Of a stretch of 64,000 bases of DNA, positions 41,353 to 50,498 are shown piece by piece. The notes under the pieces were generated by a model. That model saw only the letters and a list, made by a program, of their open reading frames with translations. It was not told where the DNA came from and did no database searches. Position 1 is the first letter of the stretch; every line of letters begins with the position of its first letter. This DNA comes from Bacteroidales bacterium UBA1181 (GTDB taxonomy: Bacteria; Bacteroidota; Bacteroidia; Bacteroidales; Paludibacteraceae): positions 1-64,000 of the forward strand of contig DBYR01000042.1 of assembly GCA_002310215.1 (NCBI GenBank), written 5' to 3'. The position numbers and the translations under genes are program-made.

Positions 41353-41802
41353 TTATTTCACAGCTATCTTAGCGACCCTGCGTTCGTGTCTGCCTCCTTC
41401 AAAATCGGTGGTGAGGAAAGCCTTCACGATCTCCAACGCCTTCTCCTTGGAGATGAAGCGGGCAGGGATACCTACCACGTTGGCGTTGTTGTGCTGGCGG
41501 CCTAATTTGGCGATTTCCACTTCCCAAGAGAGGGCGGCGCGTATGCCTTGGTGCTTGTTGCAGGTCATGGAGATACCATTGCCTGTTCCGCAGATGGCGA
41601 TGCCCATGTCGCATTGCCCGTTTTCTATCGCTTCAGCCATGGGATGTGCATAGTCAGGGTAGTCACAGCTCTCGGTCGTGTTGGTTCCGAAGTTCATGAA
41701 CGCTTGTACTTGGTCTCCTAATTGCTCGATGATGTAGTTCTTCACCTCTACGCCTGCGTGGTCGTTGCAGATGCCCACCACCATGTCTTTTAATTCCTTC
41801 AT
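41353..41802 (-). CDS. rpiB: Ribose 5-phosphate isomerase B
   Basis: RpiB interconverts ribose 5-phosphate and ribulose 5-phosphate in the pentose phosphate pathway. The product has 149 residues, the usual size. NDHAG at 13-17, DYPDYAHPMA, the active-site Cys71 in ICGTGNGIS, and KHQGIRAAL are present. Translation might begin at the ATG six codons in (41784). It follows parE by 27 bp, at the end of the long bat-parE run; no terminator was seen directly downstream. Confidence 0.95.
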   Translation of the reverse strand: MKELKDMVVGICNDHAGVEVKNYIIEQLGDQVQAFMNFGTNTTESCDYPDYAHPMAEAIENGQCDMGIAICGTGNGISMTCNKHQGIRAALSWEVEIAKLGRQHNNANVVGIPARFISKEKALEIVKAFLTTDFEGGRHERRVAKIAVK

Positions 41803-41829
41803 TGTAATTGATGTTATATTTTCTCGGTT

Positions 41830-43722
41830 TTATTCGTTTGGTGCGTCCTCCTCGATTACCAGGTTCTCGATGATGAAGTCTTGGCGTTGTTGGGTGTTGT
41901 TACCCATGTAGAACTCCAGCATGTTGCTGAGGTCGTCGTCTTTCCTCATGGAGACTTGGTCGAGCCTGATATTGTCGCCGATGAATCCCTTGAACTCGTC
42001 TGGCGATATCTCTCCCAAACCTTTGAATCGGGTGATCTCCACCTTCGAGCCGGACTTCTCGAGCGTCTTGATGGCGTTGAGCCTCTCCTCGTCCGAGTAA
42101 CAGTAGAAGGTTTGTTTCTTGTCCCTCACGCGGAATAGAGGGGTCTCTAAGATGTAGACATGTCCGTTGCGCACGAGGTCGGGGAAGAACTGCAGGAAGA
42201 AGGTGAGCAACAGTAGACGGATGTGCATTCCGTCGACATCGGCATCGGTGGCGATGATTACCTTGTTGTAGCGGAGCCCTTCCATGCCGTCTTCGATGTT
42301 CAGTGCGGCTTGTAGGAGGTTCAGCTCCTCGTTTTCGTAGACGAGCGTACGTTTCTTTCCGTAACTGTTTTCAGGCTTTCCACGCAGGGAGAATACAGCC
42401 TGCAGGTTGGCGTCTCGGCTCTTCGTGATGGAACCGCTCGCGGAGTCTCCCTCGGTGATGAAGATGCTGGTCTTCTCCTGGTCGGTGCCTTTGGTGTCGT
42501 TGTAGTGGATTCGGCAGTCGCGTAGTTTGCGGTTGCAGAGGCTCACTTTCTTCACGCGCTCGCGGGCGGCTTTGGTGATGCCGGCGATTGCTTTGCGCTC
42601 TTTCTCAGCGTCTTGTATCTTTTTCAGCAGGATATCCGCCGTGTCTTGGTTCTTGTGCAGATAGTTGTCGAGTTGCTCCTTGACGAAGTCGTTGACGAAC
42701 TTGTTGATGGACACGCCATCCGTAGGGTTCATGTCGCGTGAGCCCAGTTTCGTCTTTGTTTGGCTCTCGAAGACCGGCTCTTCCACGCTGATGGAGATAG
42801 CGGCCACTATACCTGCGCGGATGTCAGGCAACTCCATGTTCTTGTTGTAGAACTCCTTGATGGTCTTGCCGATCGCCTCACGGAAGGCGGATTGGTGCGT
42901 ACCGCCTTGGGTGGTATGCTGACCGTTGACGAAGGAGTAGTAGTCCTCTCCGTACTGCATGCAGTGGGTGAAGGCTATCTCGATGTCCTCCCCCTTGAAG
43001 TGTATGATAGGGTAGAGGGGGTTCTCCACCAAGTTGGCGTTGAGCAAGTCTAACAATCCATGTCTTGAGGTGAACTTCTGACCGTTGAAAATCATGGTCA
43101 GACCCGTGTTCAGGTAAGTATAGTTGCGGAGCATGGTCTCCACGAACTCCTCTTTGTATTTGTAGTTACCGAATATCTTCGGGTCATTGTCCGGTTTGAA
43201 GTAGGTGATGGTACCGTTCTCGCCTTCACCGTCGATGATTCCGGTGTCGCTGACGAGTTCGCCACGGCAGAATTCAGCGATTCTTGTCTTTCCTTCACGG
43301 AAACTCTGGACCCTGAAATTCTCGGAGAGTGCGTTGACCGCCTTGGTACCCACACCGTTCAGTCCGACGGACTTTTTGAATGATTTATTGTCGTATTTGG
43401 CACCCGTGTTCATGATGGAGACCGCTTCCACGATCTTACCTAACGGAATGCCTCGGCCATAGTCACGAACGGTTATCGCACCGTCCTGCAGGGTGATTTC
43501 GATCTGTTTGCCGACACCCATCCTAAACTCGTCGATACTGTTGTCTATCACCTCTTTCAGCAGCACATAGATTCCGTCGTCGTAGTGGGAACCGTCACCC
43601 AGTTTACCGATGTACATACCTGGGCGGAGCCTGACGTGCTCAAGACCTTCCAGGTGCTTGATGTCGTCGTCGGTGTAGTTCGCGATAGCCGCTTGCGTCT
43701 CGTTGAAATCCAATTCTGCCAT
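41830..43722 (-). CDS. parE: DNA topoisomerase IV subunit B (ParE/GyrB family)
   Basis: The 630-residue ATPase subunit belongs to a type IIA topoisomerase. The GHKL ATPase motifs are EVIDNSIDEF, DYGRGIPLG and NGVGTKAVNAL. The TOPRIM domain carries TEGDSASGS and DADVDGMHIR, and the C-terminus is complete. The length and the VLLKEVIDNS context fit Bacteroidetes ParE, which separates daughter chromosomes with ParC, better than GyrB, but the two are close. Start 43722 is 11 bp after batE, so it is probably cotranscribed with the bat genes. parC is not in the window. Confidence 0.92.
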   Translation of the reverse strand: MAELDFNETQAAIANYTDDDIKHLEGLEHVRLRPGMYIGKLGDGSHYDDGIYVLLKEVIDNSIDEFRMGVGKQIEITLQDGAITVRDYGRGIPLGKIVEAVSIMNTGAKYDNKSFKKSVGLNGVGTKAVNALSENFRVQSFREGKTRIAEFCRGELVSDTGIIDGEGENGTITYFKPDNDPKIFGNYKYKEEFVETMLRNYTYLNTGLTMIFNGQKFTSRHGLLDLLNANLVENPLYPIIHFKGEDIEIAFTHCMQYGEDYYSFVNGQHTTQGGTHQSAFREAIGKTIKEFYNKNMELPDIRAGIVAAISISVEEPVFESQTKTKLGSRDMNPTDGVSINKFVNDFVKEQLDNYLHKNQDTADILLKKIQDAEKERKAIAGITKAARERVKKVSLCNRKLRDCRIHYNDTKGTDQEKTSIFITEGDSASGSITKSRDANLQAVFSLRGKPENSYGKKRTLVYENEELNLLQAALNIEDGMEGLRYNKVIIATDADVDGMHIRLLLLTFFLQFFPDLVRNGHVYILETPLFRVRDKKQTFYCYSDEERLNAIKTLEKSGSKVEITRFKGLGEISPDEFKGFIGDNIRLDQVSMRKDDDLSNMLEFYMGNNTQQRQDFIIENLVIEEDAPNE

Positions 43723-43733
43723 AGTGTTTTATG

Positions 43734-44486
43734 CTATATGATTTCCACTTTCTTGGAAGATACCCAGCCAGTGTTTCCGTCTTCCATTTGAATCTCGACC
43801 CAATCTCCTATTTTACTTTTAATACGCACCTTTGTACCTTCGTGCAACACGAAGAGGTCTTTCCCCGATTCGTCAGGCGTGCTTTTCCCTGTGATGGTCG
43901 GGGATATGATGATGGCGCTCTCGTTCTTTGTCATGGCGTTGTTCTGTGCCTTGGCGTAGCAGAACGATATGACGGTGAATGCCAAAGTTAGGATGGCCGA
44001 AAAAAAGGATATTTTCTTGATTAGGATTTTTGGTGAGAAGATGTATAGTCCGCAAAGAATTAATGTGAGGATGAAGGCGAAGATGCTCCATTTCGCCCAA
44101 CCGTTGGAGGAGGTGCCGTTTTGGATGGACTGGTTCCATTCCGAGAGGACGAACTTCTCCATGGTCTCGATTTTGTCCACCGTTTGGCTCTTCGCCAATT
44201 CAAGGTTGTATTTGGCGTCCTCATTGTCCGGGCTGACTTTGAGCGCCTTCTCGTAGTAGAGGATGGCGTACGCTATTTCCCCCTGTTTATACTTCGCATT
44301 CCCCAAATTGTAGTACAGTGCGGACGAAACGCCCTCCTTGTTCATCACTTCGGTGTAAAGGCTGTCCGCCAACTCATATTTACCCTCTTTATAGGCTTCG
44401 TTGGCTTGCTTCATCTTGCTTGATTCCGCCGCGAATGTGCTGACCGACAGCAGTGCCAATGCGAGCAATATAATTATCTTCTTCAT
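43734..44486 (-). CDS. batE: Aerotolerance protein BatE (TPR and SH3-like)
   Basis: The 250-residue protein has a signal peptide (MKKIIILLALALLSVSTFA), two TPR-like repeats in residues of about 24-105 (YYNLGNAKYKQGEIAYAILYYEKAL, key pattern LGN-YKxG), two membrane segments at about 132-182 and a C-terminal bacterial SH3 domain (GTKVRIKSKIGDWVEIQMEDGNTGWV, key pattern GDWVEI...GWV). This is the standard BatE layout. It follows batD by 4 bp. The Bat proteins of Bacteroides fragilis affect oxygen tolerance and may protect the envelope against oxidative stress. Confidence 0.93.
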   Translation of the reverse strand: MKKIIILLALALLSVSTFAAESSKMKQANEAYKEGKYELADSLYTEVMNKEGVSSALYYNLGNAKYKQGEIAYAILYYEKALKVSPDNEDAKYNLELAKSQTVDKIETMEKFVLSEWNQSIQNGTSSNGWAKWSIFAFILTLILCGLYIFSPKILIKKISFFSAILTLAFTVISFCYAKAQNNAMTKNESAIIISPTITGKSTPDESGKDLFVLHEGTKVRIKSKIGDWVEIQMEDGNTGWVSSKKVEII

Positions 44487-44490
44487 AATC

Positions 44491-46323
44491 TTACTTCCTT
44501 ACTTGTTCTTCCAATTTTCCTATTACGTCAACGGTCTGGTTGTAGAGTTCGTCCATCGAGTTCTGACTGTCTGATTTGGCGAATCGTGCGAACTCGCATG
44601 TGCGGAGGATATCCATGAATGATTGGATGGTATCGTCTTCCACGTTTCGATTCGTTAGTTCCTCTTCGATGGTCTCTTTGTTGAGTTGAGATAGAGGTAT
44701 GCTTAGTTTGTCGCTTACGTATCCCCACAAAGCTTTCATCACTTCTTCGTAGAATGACTCGCTTTCTCCGCTCTGCAGGTATGTGTCAGCCTTCTTCAGA
44801 CGTTTCTTCGCTTGCTTATTCGCCCTCTTGTTTTTCACTAATGCGACGTTGGCGTTCTCCTTGATTTGTTTCCTGTACAATATCACCAATGCGATGAACA
44901 ATAGGAGTGGGATGATATACCAAAGCCAGAATCCAAGCGAACCATAGATGTTCTTCTCGCTCTTCTCCACTTGGGTGTTGTTCGCATTGATGTAGCGTAT
45001 TTCCTTGCCGAGGTATTTGACGTTCTCCTTGTTGGTGTAGTTGGAGATGATTTGGCTGTTGTCCGCGTTGTTATCCCCTTTCTCCACGTTCAGTGTGAAC
45101 GCCTTTGTCTTCAGCGTGTTGTATCGCTTCGTGTTCAGGTCGAAGTAGGAGAAGGTTGCCGCTGGAATTTCGAACGTGCCGGCGTGGCGAGGAATGACGA
45201 GGTAGTCGATTTCCCTTGTGCCGGAGTTGCCGTTGATTTTCAGGTTCTCCTTCGGTGGGTAGGTGTCGAAGTCCGAAGGGAACTCGAAGGTAGGACTCTT
45301 GACGTATTTGATGTTACCGCTACCCGATATCTTTACTTTGATGGTGATTGGCTCGTAGGCTTTCGTCTCCGTTTTGCTGATGTCGCTTTCCATCTTGAAG
45401 GAGCCCACCGCATTGTTGAAGTCAGCCGGTTTGCCTTCCGTAGGCAATGCTTTGACCTCTATCTTTGTGCCTTCGATAGGAATAATCTTCCGGACTCTCT
45501 TCATGGTGTTGAAGATGTCGTCGAATCCCCAGAATCCCCTTCTTTGTCCACCTGTAGGTACTTGTAGGATGGCGGAGAGTTGTCCCTTCTCGATTTCTAT
45601 CGGACCGCTCTTCTGAGGATAGAGGATGGTCTGTTTCAGTTTGAATGTCTGGTATTTCACACCATTCACGACGTCCGTTCCGGGTTGGTCTTCCCTTTTC
45701 AATTGTATGTCTTTGCTGATGAATCCCTTGTATTCAGGCATCTTGGCATCTTCTATTTCAAGGACATTCCCTCTATGGTACAGCGTAATGGTGGCGATGA
45801 TTTCCTCCTGTTCATACACGCTCTTTTTAGAGAAGGTGGTTCTGATGAACACGTCGTTGCTGGCTGTCGTTGCGTTGTTGGCTTGTCCGCCTTGGTTCGA
45901 TTGCCCGTTCCCTTGGTGAGATGTGTTCTGTCCCGCAGGCACGACTTTAATGGTGACGGCGTTGGACATGATGGTCTCTCCGTTCAGTTTGAAGCTGGAT
46001 GGGGAGATGGTAAAGGTACCTTCCTTTTTTGGTGTGAGTATGTAGTAGATGGAGAGTGTGGTTGTCCGTGTGTAGTTGCCGTTGGTCATGTAGACCGAAC
46101 TGGATTGGGACTGTGATGGGCCGCCCAGCACTACGAAGTCCTTCAGGTCTGGCTCTGAGATTTGTGGTGAGGCATTGGTGATGGTATATTCGACCTTGAA
46201 TTGTTGGTTCATCTCCACCACCGACGGTGCCCTGAGCGAGAAAGACACATTGTCGTTGCTTGCTCTCAGCATGCTGATGCTTCCCATAAGGAGAAGCAGT
46301 GTTACCAATATCCTATTTTTCAT
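44491..46323 (-). CDS. batD: Aerotolerance protein BatD
   Basis: The 610-residue protein has a signal peptide, then several beta-rich modules (APSVVEMNQQFKVEYTITN, EEIIATITLYHRGNV) over residues 25-430, one membrane segment near 465-485 and a helical cytoplasmic tail (about 490-610). This is the known BatD organisation (oxygen tolerance family). A Gln/Asn/Ser-rich spacer sits near 133-152. An internal promoter just upstream (46345-46374) could express batD, batE, parE and rpiB separately from the rest. Confidence 0.93.
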   Translation of the reverse strand: MKNRILVTLLLLMGSISMLRASNDNVSFSLRAPSVVEMNQQFKVEYTITNASPQISEPDLKDFVVLGGPSQSQSSSVYMTNGNYTRTTTLSIYYILTPKKEGTFTISPSSFKLNGETIMSNAVTIKVVPAGQNTSHQGNGQSNQGGQANNATTASNDVFIRTTFSKKSVYEQEEIIATITLYHRGNVLEIEDAKMPEYKGFISKDIQLKREDQPGTDVVNGVKYQTFKLKQTILYPQKSGPIEIEKGQLSAILQVPTGGQRRGFWGFDDIFNTMKRVRKIIPIEGTKIEVKALPTEGKPADFNNAVGSFKMESDISKTETKAYEPITIKVKISGSGNIKYVKSPTFEFPSDFDTYPPKENLKINGNSGTREIDYLVIPRHAGTFEIPAATFSYFDLNTKRYNTLKTKAFTLNVEKGDNNADNSQIISNYTNKENVKYLGKEIRYINANNTQVEKSEKNIYGSLGFWLWYIIPLLLFIALVILYRKQIKENANVALVKNKRANKQAKKRLKKADTYLQSGESESFYEEVMKALWGYVSDKLSIPLSQLNKETIEEELTNRNVEDDTIQSFMDILRTCEFARFAKSDSQNSMDELYNQTVDVIGKLEEQVRK

Positions 46324-46344
46324 GTCTTATTTTGTTTGCACTTG

Positions 46345-46374
46345 CAAAAGTACTAAATTACCTCTTATTCTCAA
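46345..46374 (-). promoter_or_regulatory. Internal promoter upstream of batD, TTG-N19-TACTTTTG
   Basis: Minus-strand TTG (46374-46372) and TACTTTTG (46352-46345) lie in the only wide gap inside the bat operon (145 bp), 22 bp before batD. Confidence 0.65.
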
Positions 46375-46468
46375 CGTTTTTTTGTCGCTATTCCATCTTC
46401 CGAACTGCCTGCCGCACACTTTTGTGGATGTGTTCAGACGCTTTGTGTTCGGATAGGGTGGATATGCG

Positions 46469-47422
46469 TTACCAATTCTTTTCGATGCGTCGTCTCTGTT
46501 GGTTCTTGTCCCTTTGTAGACGTACTTTCTTCAAGGTGTTCTCCTCGTCCTTTTCCATCGCTTTCAGAATCTGTTCCGCGTTTTCCTTGGACAAGTCCGC
46601 GTTTTGGTCTTTCTGTCCGTTCTTCTCGTCCGTGTTCCTCCGCTCATCCTCTTGACTGTTTTGGTCTTGATTCTGTTGGTCTTGTTGATTCTGCTGGTCT
46701 TGGTTCTGTTGGTTTTGCTGATCTTTGTTTTGCTGATCTTGGTTCTGCTGGTTTTGATCGTTTTGGTTTTGAGGCGGAGTCATATCCTTTAGTATGTCCA
46801 GCAATCTCTTCTCGTACTCCTGTGCGTAGGCTAAGTTGTATCTTGTGCTGTCGCTGGTGGATTTCCTTCTCAGGGAGTTCTTGTAGTCAGATATTGCGGT
46901 CTGGACGTGGGTCAGACATTCCGCCAATTTTTGGTAATTCTGCTTGTATTCGGCGCTTTGGGTCGCATTGGGTTGTTCGGCCAAGGCTTTCATGGTTTCG
47001 CCCAATTGGATGATGGTATCCATCGTCGTGACCCGGCTCATGTTGGCGTTACCCTTGTTGTGGTAAGTCATGGAAAGAAACTCGTCGTTTTGGATGCCTT
47101 CCTTGGCTTGATTCTCCGTCAGGTACTTCTCCGCCGCATTTTTGTAGGTTGAGTCGGCTAGGTCGAACCTTTTTTTCTTGCAGTAAGTGTTGGATTTATT
47201 GTATTGCGCCGTGTAATTGTTCGGATTGAGGAACAATATCGTATTGTATCGGCTCAGTGCGTTCTCGTATTGGCCTTTGTCGTATAATTCGTTGCCCTCC
47301 TTGATGATGTCGTCTGTTTGTAAAGGGTTTAGGTTCGGTATGTTATATAAATTGAAAATAATCAGTGCCAGCACCGTTGCTGCGATGCCTCCGATGATTA
47401 GTATGTATTTCTTCCTATCCAT
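46469..47422 (-). CDS. batC: Aerotolerance protein BatC (TPR, Gln-rich)
   Basis: I chose the ATG at 47422 (317 residues); a TTG at 47434 is in frame but unlikely. One N-terminal membrane segment (about 5-24) is followed by TPR repeats (KGQYENALSRYNTILF, RFDLADSTYKNAAEKY). A striking Gln/Asn/Asp-rich tract near 215-262, built of QNQ and DQQ words, leads to a charged C-terminus ending KNQQRRRIEKNW. TPR placement and gene order identify BatC; relatives also have low-complexity tails. Confidence 0.9.
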   Translation of the reverse strand: MDRKKYILIIGGIAATVLALIIFNLYNIPNLNPLQTDDIIKEGNELYDKGQYENALSRYNTILFLNPNNYTAQYNKSNTYCKKKRFDLADSTYKNAAEKYLTENQAKEGIQNDEFLSMTYHNKGNANMSRVTTMDTIIQLGETMKALAEQPNATQSAEYKQNYQKLAECLTHVQTAISDYKNSLRRKSTSDSTRYNLAYAQEYEKRLLDILKDMTPPQNQNDQNQQNQDQQNKDQQNQQNQDQQNQQDQQNQDQNSQEDERRNTDEKNGQKDQNADLSKENAEQILKAMEKDEENTLKKVRLQRDKNQQRRRIEKNW

Positions 47423-47434
47423 AATGGGTTGCAA

Positions 47435-48460
47435 TTATTTGTTAAATAATTTGAAGTTTTTGAATAGCTTGTTTTTCTTTTCCATGATGAATATCTCTAT
47501 GGCGAGAAGGATCAGGGCTATCCATGCGAATGTTGGGTATTGCTCCTCGTATTCGGAGTATACTTTCACGTCCACTTCATGCTTGGATATTTTGTTTATC
47601 TCCTCTTGCACGACTTTCAGTGCGTTGTTGGAGTTGTCCGCCCGCACATAGATGCCTTTGCCGGATTGTGCGATCTTCATACACATGGTTTCGTTGAGGG
47701 CGGAACTGATATAGTTGCCGTTTTGGTCTCTGATGTAGTCGTTTGTCCCTTCGATGGGTACAGGTGCGCCGTTGACCGAACCGATGCCCACCACGTTTAC
47801 TTGTATGCCTTTCTCTGCGGCTTTCTTTGCGGCGGCCTCCGCGTCGTCCTCGTGGTTTTCTCCGTCGGTGATGATGATGATGGCCTTCCCGTTATCGGTC
47901 TCTTCCGAGAACGCTGTGCAGGCCTTCTCTATGGCACCTCCTATGGCCGTTCCCTGCATGTCGATTAGTTTCGGGGTGATGGTGGAGATGAACATGCGTG
48001 ATGATTGGTAGTCTGTCGTGATAGGCAACTGTGTGAATGCGGTGCCGGCGAATACTACGACACCGATTTTGTCGTTGTCCAGCCCGTCTAAGATTTGGTA
48101 TAGCATATTTTTGGAACGCTCCAATCTGTTGGGCTTGATGTCCTCCGCCAGCATGGAATTGGAGATGTCCAGTGCGATCATCACTTCTACTCCTTTCTTT
48201 TTGACGGTCTCCAGTTTTGAACCGAATTGCGGGCGTGCCGCACAGATGATGATGGCTACCAATGCGAGCATCATGATGGAGAACTTCACGATCTCCCTTC
48301 CTCCCGATACGCCAGGCATCAGGGATTTCAGAAGCGTCAGGTCTCCGAATCTCTTCAGGTTTTTGGTGCGTAATATTCTTGTGGCGATAAAGCCTATGAT
48401 GAATGCCGGCACGATGAGCAACAGCATCAGAAGATCTGGATTTGCGAATTTGAATAACAT
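47435..48460 (-). CDS. batB: Aerotolerance VWA protein BatB
   Basis: In the 341-residue protein, two membrane segments at the N-terminus (about 8-25 and 55-75) and one at the C-terminus (about 305-325) frame a von Willebrand A domain. The metal-ion site is complete (DISNSM, with Thr in TDGE and IGGA contexts). BatA and BatB are paralogues; this one follows batA by 19 bp. They are thought to assemble with MoxR AAA+ ATPase as a membrane complex. Confidence 0.94.
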   Translation of the reverse strand: MLFKFANPDLLMLLLIVPAFIIGFIATRILRTKNLKRFGDLTLLKSLMPGVSGGREIVKFSIMMLALVAIIICAARPQFGSKLETVKKKGVEVMIALDISNSMLAEDIKPNRLERSKNMLYQILDGLDNDKIGVVVFAGTAFTQLPITTDYQSSRMFISTITPKLIDMQGTAIGGAIEKACTAFSEETDNGKAIIIITDGENHEDDAEAAAKKAAEKGIQVNVVGIGSVNGAPVPIEGTNDYIRDQNGNYISSALNETMCMKIAQSGKGIYVRADNSNNALKVVQEEINKISKHEVDVKVYSEYEEQYPTFAWIALILLAIEIFIMEKKNKLFKNFKLFNK

Positions 48461-48479
48461 CTCTCTTCCTCCCTCTTTG

Positions 48480-49463
48480 TTATGGAATGTGTCGTAACAA
48501 TGTCTTGCGGAGTACTATCTCGAGAATAAGCATCGATAGCGCGAAGATTGCCCATGGCAGGTACTCCTCGTTCTTTTTGCAGTACTCTGTGACTTGTATT
48601 TTTGTTTTCTCTAATTGGTCTATCTCTTGGTAGATGGACTTCAACGATTCGTTGTTGGTCGCTCTATAGTACCGTCCGCCTGTCTTTTGGGCTATTGTCC
48701 GCAGCGTGTTTTCGTCTATGTCTACCGATACCATCATCCTTTGTCCGTTGATTCGGATTGGGGCTTGTTGGGCATTGGTGCCGACACCTATGGTGTAGAC
48801 TTTAATCTTATAGGTGGCTGCGAGGTCCGCCGCTGTCAGTGGGTCGATTTCTCCTCTGTTGTTGGAACCGTCCGTCAGTAGGATGATGACTTTGGATGGT
48901 GCGTCCACGTCCTTGATTCTGTTCACGGCGTTGGCGATGCCCAGACCGATGGCTGTTCCCTTGTCCTCCACCATGTCGTCGCTCACGTTATTGAGTAGGC
49001 TGACCAGAGCAGTTTTGTCGGTTGTGAGAGGACTTTGGGTGAAACTCTCTCCGGCGAAGACCACCAACCCTATGTTGTCGTTAGGCCTGTTCATGATGAA
49101 TTCCGCACCGATTTTCTTGGCTGCTTCCAACCTCGTCGGTTTCAGGTCCTCGGCGCGCATACTTTCTGAGATGTCCATCGTCATCACGATATTGATTCCC
49201 TCCACGTTCTTGTTGGAGAGGTTGTCGGACGACTGGGGCCGAGCCAATGCGAAGACGAGTGCGATGAGGGCCAATATTCTGAAAACGAAGGGAAGGTGCA
49301 GCAGATACACCTTGTAGCTCTTTTTTATCCCTTTGAAGGTCTCTGTGGTCGACATCCGTAGGCTGGGGGATGTCTTGCCGTTCTTCCAGATGTACCACGC
49401 TACGATTGGAATCAGAAGTAGCAGTAGGTAAAAGTAGGAGGGATGTAAATATGTGACTGTCAT
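48480..49463 (-). CDS. batA: Aerotolerance VWA protein BatA
   Basis: The 327-residue protein is a close paralogue of BatB: two N-terminal membrane segments, a VWA domain with the MIDAS site DISESM and later LLTDGSNNRGE, and a C-terminal membrane segment near 300-318. RAEDLKPTRLEAAKK, next to the MIDAS site, is the shared block also present in BatB (AEDIKPNRLERSK). It is directly upstream of batB in the conserved order. Confidence 0.95.
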   Translation of the reverse strand: MTVTYLHPSYFYLLLLLIPIVAWYIWKNGKTSPSLRMSTTETFKGIKKSYKVYLLHLPFVFRILALIALVFALARPQSSDNLSNKNVEGINIVMTMDISESMRAEDLKPTRLEAAKKIGAEFIMNRPNDNIGLVVFAGESFTQSPLTTDKTALVSLLNNVSDDMVEDKGTAIGLGIANAVNRIKDVDAPSKVIILLTDGSNNRGEIDPLTAADLAATYKIKVYTIGVGTNAQQAPIRINGQRMMVSVDIDENTLRTIAQKTGGRYYRATNNESLKSIYQEIDQLEKTKIQVTEYCKKNEEYLPWAIFALSMLILEIVLRKTLLRHIP

Positions 49464-49477
49464 AATCTTAATTCTTG

Positions 49478-50485
49478 TTAGGATAACGTAAATGGTTTGT
49501 CTCCGTCATTCGCTTCTCCTTGTGGAGTGGAGGATGTCTCCAGCTCCTTTTCCGCGGATTGGGCGGTTTGTTGCACGATGAACATGGCGTTGACGATGCT
49601 CATCTCGTTCTCCTCTTTGGTCGGCTGGTATTTCGCGAATTTCACCATGTCGGAGAGTTGGAAGACTTGGCTGATCTTGTCTTCGACGTTTTTCGCGTCA
49701 TCGTCTGTTCTCAGTTCGTCTATGATTTGCTTGGTCGTCATCTCCATGGCGCCGATGTTGAACCTTTCCACGAAGTAGTTGCGTAGGGTGTCCGTAATCT
49801 GGGTGTAGTACTTCTTTTGTTGTCCTTTTTCCCAGACTTTCTCCTCTTTGATGTCCATAAGGTTAGACATCGCCACTTCCTGTGGCGTTCTTCTGTCCAC
49901 CGTGTCGAAACTGAGGATGTCTTGCTTCTTTTTCTTCGAGAAGAAAATGATGCTTACGATGACGATGAATACGATGCCTGCCAGGATGAGCAGGAACGAG
50001 AAGTATTGGAACGCCCGTTTGAAGTTGAATCCAGGGCGTATGATGTCGTGGCTTCCTTTGATGGTTGCCTTCGAGAAGTCTTCCTCGATGGTGACCACAT
50101 CCACGATTATCCTTTCCGTCGGGTATTCAGACGAATAGCCAGGCTCGTGTGTCTCGAACTTGAACGGAGGTATCTCGTATCGTCCTGTGTCGAAGGCGGT
50201 TACGATTAGGTCTTCCTTGACTCGGATGACGCCTCCTTTGAGTTCTGAGGTGTCTTTCCCCGATGAGCGAAGCACTTCAATGCCACCCCCTAATATGTTG
50301 TTTTTTTGAAAGTCCGGGAATATCACGCTGATGATTTTCGGTTGCTCCACTTCCAGATGGATTTTTCTCTGTTCACCGATGAGCAGGGTGGTCGAGTCCA
50401 TCGTTGCCTTCACGGTTATAGGAGCAGCCGATGCTGTTGTCGCCGCTATGAGTAATATCCCGATGAGGTATTTCAGTCTTTTCAT
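49478..50485 (-). CDS. Membrane protein of the bat operon, between DUF58 and batA
   Basis: The 335-residue protein has a signal peptide (cleavage after about residue 21, ASA), a beta-sandwich-like domain to about 150, one membrane segment (about 160-182) and a helical cytoplasmic part with a conserved tail (QQKKYYTQITDTLRNYFVERF, TTKQIIDEL). The topology resembles BatD in miniature. Orthologues sit at this spot in other Bacteroidetes bat operons, sometimes described as DUF4381-like. Function is unknown, but the context indicates a member of the same complex. Confidence 0.75.
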   Translation of the reverse strand: MKRLKYLIGILLIAATTASAAPITVKATMDSTTLLIGEQRKIHLEVEQPKIISVIFPDFQKNNILGGGIEVLRSSGKDTSELKGGVIRVKEDLIVTAFDTGRYEIPPFKFETHEPGYSSEYPTERIIVDVVTIEEDFSKATIKGSHDIIRPGFNFKRAFQYFSFLLILAGIVFIVIVSIIFFSKKKKQDILSFDTVDRRTPQEVAMSNLMDIKEEKVWEKGQQKKYYTQITDTLRNYFVERFNIGAMEMTTKQIIDELRTDDDAKNVEDKISQVFQLSDMVKFAKYQPTKEENEMSIVNAMFIVQQTAQSAEKELETSSTPQGEANDGDKPFTLS

Positions 50486-50498
50486 CTCTGATGTTCTT

